Shown: positions 9,852 through 19,617 of the stretch, one piece after another | Position numbering within the stretch: position 1 is the stretch's first letter | Layout of the letters: each line of letters begins with the position of its first letter | Source of the DNA: an uncultured Ruminococcus sp. | GTDB taxonomy: Bacteria; Bacillota; Clostridia; Lachnospirales; Lachnospiraceae | DNA length: 64,000 nucleotides | Reading direction: 5' to 3' | Assembly (NCBI GenBank): GCA_946494335.1 | Contig: CAMMBV010000002.1 | Location: 62,001 to 126,000, forward strand | Position numbers and translations under genes: made by a program | Notes under the pieces: model-generated | What the model saw: the letters and a program-made list of their open reading frames with translations, nothing else | Databases searched by the model: none | Told to the model about the DNA's origin: nothing

Positions 9852-10967
9852 TTAAAATGTACCGGCAATTTTTTCCAGCTCATCCCGAATTCTGATGTGC
9901 TGCGGGCAGACCTCTTCGCACTTGCCGCATTTGATGCACTCCGCAGCGCGTTTTTTGCCGTGTGCTCCCACCAGCCAGTTCTCCTGACCTTTGGCGGCCT
10001 CCAGGTTCTGATACAAAGTCAGGTAGTTCATGGCTGTGAAGGACCCGGATATGCCGATCCCTTCCGGACAGACTTTGGCGCAGTAATTGCAGGTGGTACA
10101 GGGAATCAGCGGTATACTGTTCAATGCTGTCTGGGCGTCTTTCAGTACGGCTTTTTCCTCCTCAGACATTCCTTTAAAGTCTTTCATATAAGAAAGATTA
10201 TCCTCCATCTGTTCCAGGCTGCTCATTCCGGACAGAACCGTAATAACTCCCTCCAGACTGGCAGCAAAACGAATGGCCCAGGAAGCGCAGGAAGCCTTCT
10301 CGTCTGCTTTTTCAAATACATCCTTTACCTGCTGGGGCGGGTTGGCCAGCATTCCCCCTTTTACCGGCTCCATAATAATCACCGGTTTATTGTATTTTCT
10401 GGCCACCTCATAACATGCTCTGGACTGAATGGCCGGATTTTCCCAGTCTGCATAATTGATCTGAAGTTGTACAAATTCCATCTCCGGATGATTTTTTAAT
10501 ATCTCTTCCAGCTCCTCCGGCGTGGAATGGAAAGAAAATCCAACGTGCCGGATCAAGCCTTCCTTTTTCTTTTCCTGCACAAAACTCCACATATCAAAAT
10601 CATCAAAGAACTTCGTTCTGTGCTCTCCCAGATTGTGAAGCAGATAAAAATCAAAGTAGCCCGCTCCCGTCTGTTTCAGGGATGTTTCAAACTGGGCAAT
10701 GGCCTCTTCTCTGGTTTTGCAGTTGATCCAGGCCGCATTTTTCGTTGCAAGCTGAAATTTCTCCCTGGGATAGCGCTCTACCAGAGCCTGGCGGGCTGCA
10801 TCTTCACTTCCCTCATAGGCCCAGGCTGTATCAAAGTAAGTAAACCCTTCTTCCATAAACCGGTCTGTCATTTTCTTAACCTGTTCTATATCAATGACTT
10901 TATCCTTCTGGGGAAGACGCATCAGACCAAAACCCAGTTTTTTAATTTTTTTTCCTAAAAATTCCAT
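9852..10967 (-). CDS. Aldo/keto reductase with C-terminal 4Fe-4S motifs
   Basis: KKIKKLGFGLMRLPQ..., HVGFSFHSTPEELEEIL, CTTCNYCAKVCPEGI, CIKCGKCEEVCPQHI; ATG at 10967 preferred over 10991. Confidence 0.9.
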   Translation of the reverse strand: MEFLGKKIKKLGFGLMRLPQKDKVIDIEQVKKMTDRFMEEGFTYFDTAWAYEGSEDAARQALVERYPREKFQLATKNAAWINCKTREEAIAQFETSLKQTGAGYFDFYLLHNLGEHRTKFFDDFDMWSFVQEKKKEGLIRHVGFSFHSTPEELEEILKNHPEMEFVQLQINYADWENPAIQSRACYEVARKYNKPVIIMEPVKGGMLANPPQQVKDVFEKADEKASCASWAIRFAASLEGVITVLSGMSSLEQMEDNLSYMKDFKGMSEEEKAVLKDAQTALNSIPLIPCTTCNYCAKVCPEGIGISGSFTAMNYLTLYQNLEAAKGQENWLVGAHGKKRAAECIKCGKCEEVCPQHIRIRDELEKIAGTF

Positions 10968-11029
10968 AAATACCATCCTCTCTTTTTCCATTTTAAGTAT
11001 GCTGCAGGTACGTGTACATTTTACTCTTT

Positions 11030-12070
11030 TTACACCTCAAGCGCAATTTTAATCACGTTGTCCTTTCTGTTTTCAAAAATATCATAGGCTTTTTCAACAT
11101 CCATCAGCGAAATTCGATGCGTAATCAAAGGCGTGGTATCAATCTGACCTTCTTTGATCAGCCGCAGAATCTCATCGCAGTCACAGCCGTCCACTCCCCC
11201 TGTTTTAAAGGTCAGATTTTTTCCGTACATATCCGGAAGCGGCAGTGTCTGAGGCCGTTCATAAAGGGCTGCGACAACCACCGTGCCGTTTGGCCGGGCA
11301 CATTTCCACGCCGTCTCAAAGGTTTCCTCTGTTCCGCCCATCTCCAACACCACGTCTGCTCCCCCATGGCTGCTGTGCTTCTTTACAAAATCCTGCACAT
11401 CTGTCTCCCGGGGATTTACCGTCAATACCTGTGGGTAATGTTCTTTCACAAACCGGAGTCGTTCCCCGTCAATTTCACTGACAATAATCTTTTCCGGATT
11501 TTTCAGCACAGCACACAGAAGCGTGCAGATGCCGACAGGTCCCGCTCCTATGATCAGAACCGTATCTTCCCGCGTAATTTCTCCAATCCTCGCCGCCCAG
11601 AATCCTGTCGCCAGTATGTCTCCCACAAAAAGCGCCTGCTCATCTGTAACCGTATCGTCAATTTTGTTTAACCCCTGCTCTGCGCAGGGTACCCGCACAT
11701 ATTCTGCCTGGCCGCCGTCGATCCGGCACCCCAGCGCCCAGCCCCCCTCCGGGGCCTGACAGTTGTTGACGAAGCCGCGGCGGCAGAAATAACATTCCCC
11801 GCAAAAAGTTTCCACGTTTACCGTAACCCGATCTCCCGGCTTTACGTTTTTCACATCGTCCCCTGTCTCTTCCACCACGCCTACCATTTCATGTCCAAGA
11901 ATTACCCCCGGCACCGCCTGAGGGACAGAACCATGTTTAATGTGCAGATCACTGGTACAGATGCTGCAAAGCGTCACTCTCACAATCGCATCCCCGGGAT
12001 TCAAAATCTGCGGCCTGGGTCTGTCCTGCAGCGTAAATTTTCCCTTTTTTTCATATACGTATGCCAACAT
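11030..12070 (-). CDS. Zinc-dependent alcohol dehydrogenase (MDR superfamily)
   Basis: 346 aa; GHEMVGVVEETGDDVKNVKPGDRV, structural Zn cysteines CGECYFCRRGFVNNC, GAGPVGI. Confidence 0.92.
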   Translation of the reverse strand: MLAYVYEKKGKFTLQDRPRPQILNPGDAIVRVTLCSICTSDLHIKHGSVPQAVPGVILGHEMVGVVEETGDDVKNVKPGDRVTVNVETFCGECYFCRRGFVNNCQAPEGGWALGCRIDGGQAEYVRVPCAEQGLNKIDDTVTDEQALFVGDILATGFWAARIGEITREDTVLIIGAGPVGICTLLCAVLKNPEKIIVSEIDGERLRFVKEHYPQVLTVNPRETDVQDFVKKHSSHGGADVVLEMGGTEETFETAWKCARPNGTVVVAALYERPQTLPLPDMYGKNLTFKTGGVDGCDCDEILRLIKEGQIDTTPLITHRISLMDVEKAYDIFENRKDNVIKIALEV

Positions 12071-12157
12071 ATCGCTTCACCTCACTCGCTTTAACAAATA
12101 TCCCTGTTTTTTATTATAGAGTCTGCCGCCCTTTCACGCAAGCCTCTTAAATTTTTA

Positions 12158-12188
12158 TTGACCTGAAGTGAGGTTTATGGTGTATCTT
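12158..12188 (+). promoter_or_regulatory. MerR-type promoter with 19-bp spacer upstream of aldo/keto reductase remnant
   Basis: TTGACC-TGAAGTGAGGTTTATGGTG(19)-TATCTT; near-identical to the site at 52988-53018. Confidence 0.6.
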
Positions 12189-12223
12189 GATATCAAATAC
12201 AAAACGAAAGGAGATTTTTCTTT

Positions 12224-12737
12224 ATGGAATACAGAAAACTGCCAAAAGGCGATGAAAATATCAGCATTCTGGGATTTGGCGGCTCCAGCATACATCAGGC
12301 CGGATACCGGGAAGGAGTTGAGACAGTCCGGACAGCTATAGAACAGGGCATCAATTATTTTGACCTGGCAGTCTCTGAGTCTTCCGCTTTTGACATTTAC
12401 CGTGAGGCTTTCCAGGGACTGCGAAACACCGTCTGTCTGCAGATGCATTTCGGTGCGGGATTACTCCATCCTGGGCAGCTTTACACCGGCTGAAGCCGTG
12501 GGAAGATGCGTTTACTGCAGCCACTGTCACCCCTGTCCGAAAGGTCTTGATATTGCCATGATAAACAAGTATTACGACCTGGCTGCTGCCGGAGACGCTC
12601 TGGCAGCCGACCATTACCAGAAACTGGAACTGCACGCCAAAGACTGTGTTCAGTGTGGTCACTGTGACAGCCGCTGTCCGTTCCAGGTAGCACAGATGGA
12701 CAGAATGAAAACAATAGAGAAATATTTTGGTCTTTAA
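12224..12737 (+). pseudogene. Aldo/keto reductase with internal deletion and frame change
   Basis: Frame 1: MEYRKLPKGDENISILGFGGSSIHQAG...NYFDLAVSESSAFDIYREAFQGLRNTVCLQMHFGAG (AKR N-terminus); other frame: RDYSILGSFTPAEAVGRCVYCSHCHPCPKGLDIAMINKYYDLA...CVQCGHCDSRCPFQVAQMDRM (ferredoxin-like AKR C-terminus); central TIM barrel missing. Confidence 0.8.
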
Positions 12738-14620
12738 AAGTACTTTTTCTTCCAGTTTAAGAGCAGCGCTGAATTAATAATAACCAGAACGGAACCCGCA
12801 TTATGTACCAGCGCGCCCACCACCGGATTCAACACACCAAAAATCGCCAGAACAATGGCCAGAAAATTCAATGCCATAGAAAAACTCATGTTCCATTTAA
12901 TCGTTACCATCATTCGTCTGGACAGTGCAATCAGATGGGGCAGCTCTTTCACTTCGTCGTCCACCAGCGCAATGTCCGCCGCATCCACGGCAATATCGCT
13001 TCCCACACCGCCCATGGCAATTCCCACGTCAGCCTTTTTCAAAGCGGGAGCATCGTTTATGCCGTCTCCGATCATGCAGACTTTTTCCGATTTTTTCTGA
13101 TATTCTTCAATCCTGTTCAGTTTATCCTCCGGAAGACAGTCTGCGTGAACCTCCCGGATATGAAGCTGCTGCGCGATAGACCGGGCTGCGTTCTCATGAT
13201 CTCCTGTCAGAAGCACCGGCTGTACATTCAGCTTCGTCAGCTTATCGACCATTCCTGCACTCTCTTCCCTGACAGTATCGGACAGGGCCACATAACCGGC
13301 AAGTATTCCGTCGGTTGCAATATAAATCAGCGTACAGCCTCTGTTCAGATACTGCCTTGTCTCCCCCTTTACCGTATCACAGACTGTTATACCGTTTTCT
13401 GCCATCATCTTTTCATTTCCGGCCAGAATATTTTGCCCGCCTGTCACACAGGAAACGCCCCTTCCGGGAATCATTTTAAACTGTTGGCAGTCTTTTGGAT
13501 TTTTCCCTGTTTCTTTTCTGTAGCAGCTGACAATCGCTTTCCCCAGCGGATGCTCCGACATCTGTTCTGCAGCCGCGCACCATGCGTACAGCTCCATATC
13601 GCTGCAGTTTTCACAGATACTCTTTACCGCCGCCACCTGAAGCGCCCCATAAGTCAGTGTCCCGGTTTTATCAAAAGTAATTTTGGATACCATAGCCAGC
13701 CGCTCCAGCGCGTCTCCTTCTCTTACCAGGAAACCATGCCTGGTGGCATTGCCGATTGCCGCCATAATGGCGGTTGGAGTTGCAAGAACCAGCGCACAGG
13801 GACAAAATACAACCAGGATAGTCACTGCACGTATAATTTCCCCGGAGATAATCCAGGTCAAAGCCGCTGCTGTCAATGCTATCACCACAATCCAGGTGGC
13901 CCAGCGGTCTGCGATTCCCACAATTTTGGCCTTTCCCGCATCTGCCGACTGAACCAGGCGGATCATCCGCTGAATAGAACTGTCCTCTCCTACTCTGGTC
14001 GCCCTCATCTCAAAAGCACCAAACTGATTAACTGTACCGGAATTCACCTCATCCCCCACAGTTTTATCCACCGGAAGAGACTCGCCTGTCATCACTGCCT
14101 GATTTACAGAAGTCTGACCGGAGAGGATAATTCCGTCCACCGGCACCGTCTCCCCCGGCAGTACCCGCAGTATGTCATCCACCTTCACATCCCTGGCCGG
14201 AACCGTTTTTTCGGTGTCGCCGTTTATAATCCTGGCCGTCTGCGGAGTAAGGTGTACCAGCTTTTCAATGCCTGCACGGGCTTTCGCCACCGTCAGCTCT
14301 TCCAGCAGGCCGCCCAGCTGCATAATAAACGCCACTTCTCCTGCTGCAAAATCCTCCCCTATAATCACGGAAGCAATCAGAGCCAAGGATACCAGAACAT
14401 CTGCTTTAATATCAAATTCTGTCACCAGGCCGATAACCGCTTCTAAGATTATGGGAATACCGCACAGTATAATTGCCGCCCATGCCGCGTCAAAGGGCAG
14501 GGGTAAAAGGTCAAAAATACTGAACAAAAGGGCGATTCCTGAGATAATCAGCAGTGTAACATCCTTCTTTATGCCGCCCATCTCAAGAAATGCTTCCAGC
14601 TTTCCCATTACTTTTTTCAT
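12734..14620 (-). CDS. Heavy-metal translocating P1B-type ATPase without N-terminal HMA domain
   Basis: 628 aa; FCPCALVLATPTAIMA, DKTGTLTYG, GDGINDAPALKKADVGIAMG, C-terminal LVHNAGSVLVIINSALLL. Confidence 0.93.
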   Translation of the reverse strand: MKKVMGKLEAFLEMGGIKKDVTLLIISGIALLFSIFDLLPLPFDAAWAAIILCGIPIILEAVIGLVTEFDIKADVLVSLALIASVIIGEDFAAGEVAFIMQLGGLLEELTVAKARAGIEKLVHLTPQTARIINGDTEKTVPARDVKVDDILRVLPGETVPVDGIILSGQTSVNQAVMTGESLPVDKTVGDEVNSGTVNQFGAFEMRATRVGEDSSIQRMIRLVQSADAGKAKIVGIADRWATWIVVIALTAAALTWIISGEIIRAVTILVVFCPCALVLATPTAIMAAIGNATRHGFLVREGDALERLAMVSKITFDKTGTLTYGALQVAAVKSICENCSDMELYAWCAAAEQMSEHPLGKAIVSCYRKETGKNPKDCQQFKMIPGRGVSCVTGGQNILAGNEKMMAENGITVCDTVKGETRQYLNRGCTLIYIATDGILAGYVALSDTVREESAGMVDKLTKLNVQPVLLTGDHENAARSIAQQLHIREVHADCLPEDKLNRIEEYQKKSEKVCMIGDGINDAPALKKADVGIAMGGVGSDIAVDAADIALVDDEVKELPHLIALSRRMMVTIKWNMSFSMALNFLAIVLAIFGVLNPVVGALVHNAGSVLVIINSALLLNWKKKYF

Positions 14621-14636
14621 ATTCTCGCCTCCCTAT

Positions 14637-14677
14637 ATACCCATATATGTATATGTATAATATACATATGGGGGTAT
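14637..14677. promoter_or_regulatory. AT-rich palindromic operator-like element upstream of the P-type ATPase
   Basis: ATACCC-atatatgtatatgtataatatacatatgg-GGGTAT with internal ATATGTATA/TATACATAT symmetry. Confidence 0.5.
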
Positions 14678-14726
14678 GGGTTGTCAAGACGATTCTGCGT
14701 CTTTGTGATGCCCTCAGCAGAAGCAA

Positions 14727-16160
14727 TCACTTACACTGAATCCCCTCCTGCGCAGGTCCATCCAGCAGATTTCCTTCACAATCGAACCGGGAGCCGTGAC
14801 AGGGGCAGTCCCAGGAACACTCATCCGGATTCCAGGTCAGTTCACACCCCATATGGGGACAGACCACGTCCACCTGACAGATGTGACCCTCTTCTGATCT
14901 GTACACACCGGCCTTTCCCTGAGGTGTTTCCACAACCCCGCCGCGGCCGCGCTCAAGGGCGGCCACCGTCTCTTCCGGAATATGGAAGAGACGTTTTGTC
15001 AGTCCCTTCACCGCCATTTTTCCATCCTTCATGATCTGCGGTATTTCTTCCGCTGAAAATCTTGCCGGATCAAATATTTCTTCACAGGGATTTTTCTTCC
15101 CACAGATCATATCTCTCAGCAGCAGAGCCGATACCATCGACGAACTCATACCCCATTTCTGAAAACCGGAAGCCACATACCAACCGGGACGATCGGGAGC
15201 GTACCGCCCGATAAACGGAATACCATCCGCCGTAATGCAGTCCTGTGCAGACCAGCATGCGGCCACGGAGCTTCCCGGGTACATTCTTCTGACCTCCTTT
15301 TTCAATTTGTCATACCGTCCGCCTTCTTTGTTTTCTCCGGTCCGGTGCGCCTGTCCTCCTAAGAGAATATACTGATCATACTGACGGAAAGAAAGCGTAT
15401 GCTCTTTGTCTCCTATATACATCCCGTCTATTTTTCCCGCATTTTCAAGCGCCAGCACATAAGAGCGCTCCTGGTGCATCCTGGCAAAATACAGGCCCGG
15501 AAAATTGATGAACGGATAATGTGCGGCAAAAACAATATGTTCCGCTTTCACACTTCCGCGTGGTGTTTTTACTTGGTTCTCTCCCACTGCGGTAACCAAA
15601 GTCTCCTCGTATACCGTCAGCTGTTCTGCCAGAGCTTTGATAAACTTAAGAGGATGAAACTGAGCCTGTCCGGGAAAACGAACCGCCCCGGCACAGGAAA
15701 CCGGAATCTCAATCTGTTTTTCAAAGGATGCATCAATTCCCAGCCTTTTTGCTGCTTCTGCCTCCCTCCTCAGCTTTTCCCCGTCCTGTGAATAGACATA
15801 GCTGTCCGTCTCTGTCAGACTGCAGTCAATGTCATTTTCCCGGATGATTTTTTTATACTCTTCCACTGCCGCCTGATTGGCCTGTACATATTTTTTTGCC
15901 GTTTCTTCACCCTTTTTCTCAGTAAATGTACTGCAGAACATCCCATGCTGAGATGTGATTTTTGCAGTGGTGTTTTTCGTCTGACCCTGTCCGATGCGGT
16001 CTGCCTCCAGAACTACGGTACGTATACCGGCCTGACTGAGATACCATGCCGTTAAGATCCCCGCCATTCCTGCCCCTATGACTGCCGCGTCCGCTTCAAT
16101 ATGCTCTTCCAGAGCAGAATTTCTCTTTCCTTGGTACGTCATATTCCAGATAGACTCCAT
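14727..16160 (-). CDS. FAD-dependent oxidoreductase (DAO) with C-terminal Rieske [2Fe-2S] domain
   Basis: 477 aa; AAVIGAGMAGILTAWYLSQAGIRTVVLEADRIGQGQT and Rieske CPHMGCELTWNPDECSWDCPCHGSRF. Confidence 0.92.
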   Translation of the reverse strand: MESIWNMTYQGKRNSALEEHIEADAAVIGAGMAGILTAWYLSQAGIRTVVLEADRIGQGQTKNTTAKITSQHGMFCSTFTEKKGEETAKKYVQANQAAVEEYKKIIRENDIDCSLTETDSYVYSQDGEKLRREAEAAKRLGIDASFEKQIEIPVSCAGAVRFPGQAQFHPLKFIKALAEQLTVYEETLVTAVGENQVKTPRGSVKAEHIVFAAHYPFINFPGLYFARMHQERSYVLALENAGKIDGMYIGDKEHTLSFRQYDQYILLGGQAHRTGENKEGGRYDKLKKEVRRMYPGSSVAACWSAQDCITADGIPFIGRYAPDRPGWYVASGFQKWGMSSSMVSALLLRDMICGKKNPCEEIFDPARFSAEEIPQIMKDGKMAVKGLTKRLFHIPEETVAALERGRGGVVETPQGKAGVYRSEEGHICQVDVVCPHMGCELTWNPDECSWDCPCHGSRFDCEGNLLDGPAQEGIQCK

Positions 16161-16247
16161 TTCCTGCCTCCATGTTCATTTACTTATAAGATTTCCCTCT
16201 GGAAGCGGTTTATACCAGAATTTTGTTCCAGCATATAATGTTCCGCA

Positions 16248-16277
16248 AAAACGCCGCCTGAGCACAGGCAGCGTTTT
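16248..16277 (-). terminator. Rho-independent terminator after the opp-like operon
   Basis: AAAACGCCGCCTG agca CAGGCAGCGTTTT. Confidence 0.7.
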
Positions 16278-16299
16278 CACTCTTTGGCAGCGCCGCACA

Positions 16300-17010
16300 T
16301 CAGGGAGCTGCCAATAATAATTCTTTTGTATAGTCAGATCCGGGATTTGTGAAAATGTCTTCCGTTTTCCCTTCCTCTAATATTTTCCCGTCCTTCATCA
16401 CCAGTACACGATCGCACATCTGATAAATCACATTCAGATCATGGGAGATAAACAAGATAGAAAGCCCCGTTTCCTCCTGGAGATTCACCATCAGTTCCAT
16501 TATCTGTTTCTGTATGGTCACATCCAGAGCTGAGACCGGTTCATCCGCAATCAGAAACCGAGAACCCTGAAGAAGCGCCGCCGCGATACTCACTCTCTGT
16601 CTCTGACCGCCGCTCAGTTCCCCGGGACGGCGGGTAAGCGTTTCTTTGGAAAGTCCGGCTCTTTCCGCCATCTGACGCACCCGTTCTTTGCGCTCAGCCT
16701 TTGGAATTTTCTGCATACGAAGCGGCTCTTCCAGTATCCAGCCTATTTTCTTTTTCGGATTCAAAGAAGAATAGGGATCCTGAAAAATCATCTGCGGCAT
16801 CTTGGTATAATGCAGTATCTCGCCCCTGGAAATCTTCACAAATCCCAGGATTGCTTTTGACAGCGTGGTCTTTCCGCATCCGCTCTCTCCCACCAGCCCC
16901 AGGATTTCATTTTCCCGTACCTCAAAGCTGATGTCCTTTAAAACCTCTTTTCCCTTTTGCCCTTTCTCATAAGAGACGCTTACGTCCTTAACCTCCAGTA
17001 CGTTTTTCAT
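16300..17010 (-). CDS. ABC transporter ATP-binding protein (OppF/DppF-like)
   Basis: [52 protein letters not shown]; start [17 protein letters not shown] at 17010. Confidence 0.9.
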   Translation of the reverse strand: MKNVLEVKDVSVSYEKGQKGKEVLKDISFEVRENEILGLVGESGCGKTTLSKAILGFVKISRGEILHYTKMPQMIFQDPYSSLNPKKKIGWILEEPLRMQKIPKAERKERVRQMAERAGLSKETLTRRPGELSGGQRQRVSIAAALLQGSRFLIADEPVSALDVTIQKQIMELMVNLQEETGLSILFISHDLNVIYQMCDRVLVMKDGKILEEGKTEDIFTNPGSDYTKELLLAAP

Positions 17011-17011
17011 C

Positions 17012-17824
17012 TTAGCCGCGCCTCCTTTTTCTGAGAGATTCCCGGCGATGGGGAATGGCAGCCAGCAGTTTTTTGGTATACTCTTTTTCCGGCTGCTCAA
17101 ACACCTTATGAATCTCTCCTTCCTCTTCCACCCTGCCTTCGTTCATTACCAGTACCCGGCTGCACAGCCTGCGTATCACAGCAAGATCATGAGAGATAAA
17201 GAGAATCCCCATCCCATGCTTTTTATTGATTTCCTTTAAAAGTTCCAGAATCTGGGCCTGAACGGTCACATCCAGAGCCGTAGTAGGCTCGTCTGCAATG
17301 AGCAGCTCCGGTTCTGTCACCAGCGCCGCTGCTATCATCACCCTCTGACGCATGCCCCCGGAGAGCTGATGGGGGTATTTTCCGTACAGTTTTTTTACTT
17401 CCCCAAGTCCTGCCTCTTCCATGGCAAGAAGGGCGCGTTTCTTCCTCTCTTCGGGAGACAGCTGCGTATGAAGCAGCAGACCTTCCTCTATCTGACTTCC
17501 CACAGTCAGAACCGGATTCAGGGAGGTCATGGGTTCCTGAAATATCATGGCAATCTTTCTGCCGCGCACGCGCTGAAGCTCCTCCCTGGTATATCCTGCA
17601 AGATCCCTGCCCTTGAAAAAAATCTGCCCGGAAGAAATTTGAGAGCCGCTTTTCAGCAGACGCAGTATAGAAAGAGCCGTCTGGGTTTTCCCTGAGCCCG
17701 ATTCGCCCACAATTCCCAGAACCTCTCCCTTTTCCATGGAAAAAGAAACTCCCTTCACCACTTTCTGAGGCGGATTTACATCATAGAACTCAATATTTAA
17801 ATCTTTTACTTCCAAAAGCTTCAT
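17012..17824 (-). CDS. ABC transporter ATP-binding protein (OppD/DppD-like)
   Basis: 270 aa; [62 protein letters not shown]. Confidence 0.92.
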   Translation of the reverse strand: MKLLEVKDLNIEFYDVNPPQKVVKGVSFSMEKGEVLGIVGESGSGKTQTALSILRLLKSGSQISSGQIFFKGRDLAGYTREELQRVRGRKIAMIFQEPMTSLNPVLTVGSQIEEGLLLHTQLSPEERKKRALLAMEEAGLGEVKKLYGKYPHQLSGGMRQRVMIAAALVTEPELLIADEPTTALDVTVQAQILELLKEINKKHGMGILFISHDLAVIRRLCSRVLVMNEGRVEEEGEIHKVFEQPEKEYTKKLLAAIPHRRESLRKRRRG

Positions 17825-17825
17825 G

Positions 17826-18632
17826 TTACCTCCCGCCTTTCTTCACCAGTCCGTCTCCAAGCATGGAAAAGCCCAGGGCAAGGAGAATCACCGCAGCGCC
17901 GGGGAAAACCGCGCACCAGGGAGCGCTTAAAAGGTAAGTCTGGGATTCCGACAGCATGCGGCCCAGAGAAGCGTCCGGCGGCTGAACTCCAATTCCCAGA
18001 TAACTCATACTGGCCTCCATCAGAACGGCATTGTTAAACCCGATGGCCGCCATGGACAGCACGGAAGACAATGCATTGGGAAAAATATGTACAAACATGA
18101 TCCGCAGATGGGAAGCTCCCATAAGCCTGGCGCTTTTTACATAATCCATCTCCCGCTGTCTTAAAAACTCACTTCTGGTGATTCTGGCAAAACTTGGGAT
18201 AAGTACTATGGCCAGGGCAAGAATTACATTATATTTGCCGGGTCCTAAAAGACTGATAAACACCAATGCCAGCAAAATGGGCGGAAAAGATACCACTGCA
18301 TCGTTAAACCGCATGAGTACTTCATCCACCCAGCCGCCGAAATACCCGGTAAAGGCTCCGATAAAAATCCCGAGTCCTCCGCCCAGCGCCACCGTCGTCA
18401 GCGCTACAAAAAATGTGGTTCCCGTCCCCTTCATCACTCTGCTGAGCATGTCTCTTCCGAAATGATCACAGCCAAACAGATGAGAAAGAGAAGGACCGGC
18501 AAGCTTCGCCCCTCCGTCCATAGCGTCGGGATCATAAGGGGTAAAAAAGCATCCGATCAGCAAAAAGGCCAGCATGAAAAGGATAAGACCGGCTCCAAGA
18601 ATGAAATTATAGTTTCTTTTCTCTCTTTTCAT
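17826..18632 (-). CDS. ABC transporter permease (OppC/DppC-like)
   Basis: 268 aa; DHFGRDMLSRVMKGT and EAAxxxG-like region EFLRQREMDYVKSARLMGASHLRIMFVHIFPN. Confidence 0.92.
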   Translation of the reverse strand: MKREKRNYNFILGAGLILFMLAFLLIGCFFTPYDPDAMDGGAKLAGPSLSHLFGCDHFGRDMLSRVMKGTGTTFFVALTTVALGGGLGIFIGAFTGYFGGWVDEVLMRFNDAVVSFPPILLALVFISLLGPGKYNVILALAIVLIPSFARITRSEFLRQREMDYVKSARLMGASHLRIMFVHIFPNALSSVLSMAAIGFNNAVLMEASMSYLGIGVQPPDASLGRMLSESQTYLLSAPWCAVFPGAAVILLALGFSMLGDGLVKKGGR

Positions 18633-18645
18633 CTTCTCTTCCCTC

Positions 18646-19590
18646 TCACTGCCTTACCCGGACTCTCGGGTCAATTCTGCCGTACAGGATATCCACAAGG
18701 AAATTGACGACAATCACCAGCGACGCCACCAGTACAATGATTCCCAGAGTCACCGGGTAATCCCGGTTGGATATGGAAGCAATCAGAAGACTTCCCATCC
18801 CCGGGATGGTGAAAACCTGCTCGATAACCATACTGTTGGCCACAATATCAGCGATGGTCATACCCCAGAAAGTAAGTACCGGAAGCATGGCATTTTTCAG
18901 CACATGCCGGTACATCACCCTCCTCTGCCCGTTTCCTCTTGCGTAAGCCGTCCTTACATAGTCTTTTTCCAGTTGGCTCAGCACCGCGCTTCGCAGCATT
19001 TTTACCCCCATGGCGCATCTTGGCAGCGCAATTGCCGCACTGGGAGCGATCAGGTATCCCAAAAATCCGAAAAAGCTCTCAGAAACCGGCACGTAGGCCC
19101 CCGGGGTAAACCATTTCAAAACCAGTCCGAAAAGGAAAGTAATTAAAATTCCCAGGAAAAATCCCGGCACCGACATAACAATCTGATTCAGCACCATAAT
19201 CACTCTGTCCAGCCACTGCCCTTCGTGCTGCGCCGTAAAAATTCCCAGAGGGACGGACAACAGTAAAATAATCAGAAAGGCCATCACCGTAAGCGCTATG
19301 GTAACAGGAATTTTATCCTGCAAAAGCTCCTGCACCGGCATGGAATAGCTGTAGGATTCTCCCATATCACCTGTAACAAAGTTTTTCAGCCAGTTCCCGT
19401 ACTGTACCAGCACAGGCTTGTCCAGCCCCAGTTCCTTTTGAAGCATCTCCACCTGTTCCTTCGTCGCCTCCGTCCCAAGTCTGGATTTTGCCGCATCTCC
19501 CGGAATGATGGAAAAGGCAAGGAAGGAGAAAAAAGAGACAATTATCAACGTTATAATGAGAGTTCCTGTTTTTTTTAACAAATACTTCAT
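18646..19590 (-). CDS. ABC transporter permease (OppB/DppB-like)
   Basis: 314 aa; YVRTAYARGNGQRRVMYRHVLKNAMLPVLTFWG. Confidence 0.92.
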   Translation of the reverse strand: MKYLLKKTGTLIITLIIVSFFSFLAFSIIPGDAAKSRLGTEATKEQVEMLQKELGLDKPVLVQYGNWLKNFVTGDMGESYSYSMPVQELLQDKIPVTIALTVMAFLIILLLSVPLGIFTAQHEGQWLDRVIMVLNQIVMSVPGFFLGILITFLFGLVLKWFTPGAYVPVSESFFGFLGYLIAPSAAIALPRCAMGVKMLRSAVLSQLEKDYVRTAYARGNGQRRVMYRHVLKNAMLPVLTFWGMTIADIVANSMVIEQVFTIPGMGSLLIASISNRDYPVTLGIIVLVASLVIVVNFLVDILYGRIDPRVRVRQ

Positions 19591-19617
19591 TTTCTTTTCT
19601 CCTCCTTACACCTTTTT

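Noticed and set aside
12803-14446. 547-aa plus-strand ORF
   Set aside because: Antisense to the well-supported P1B ATPase; low-complexity, basic, no recognisable motifs; arises from codon bias of the opposite strand.
17011-17100. N-terminal extension of the OppF-like ORF
   Set aside because: It overlaps the 3' end of the OppD-like gene; the family-like start is [17 protein letters not shown] at 17010.
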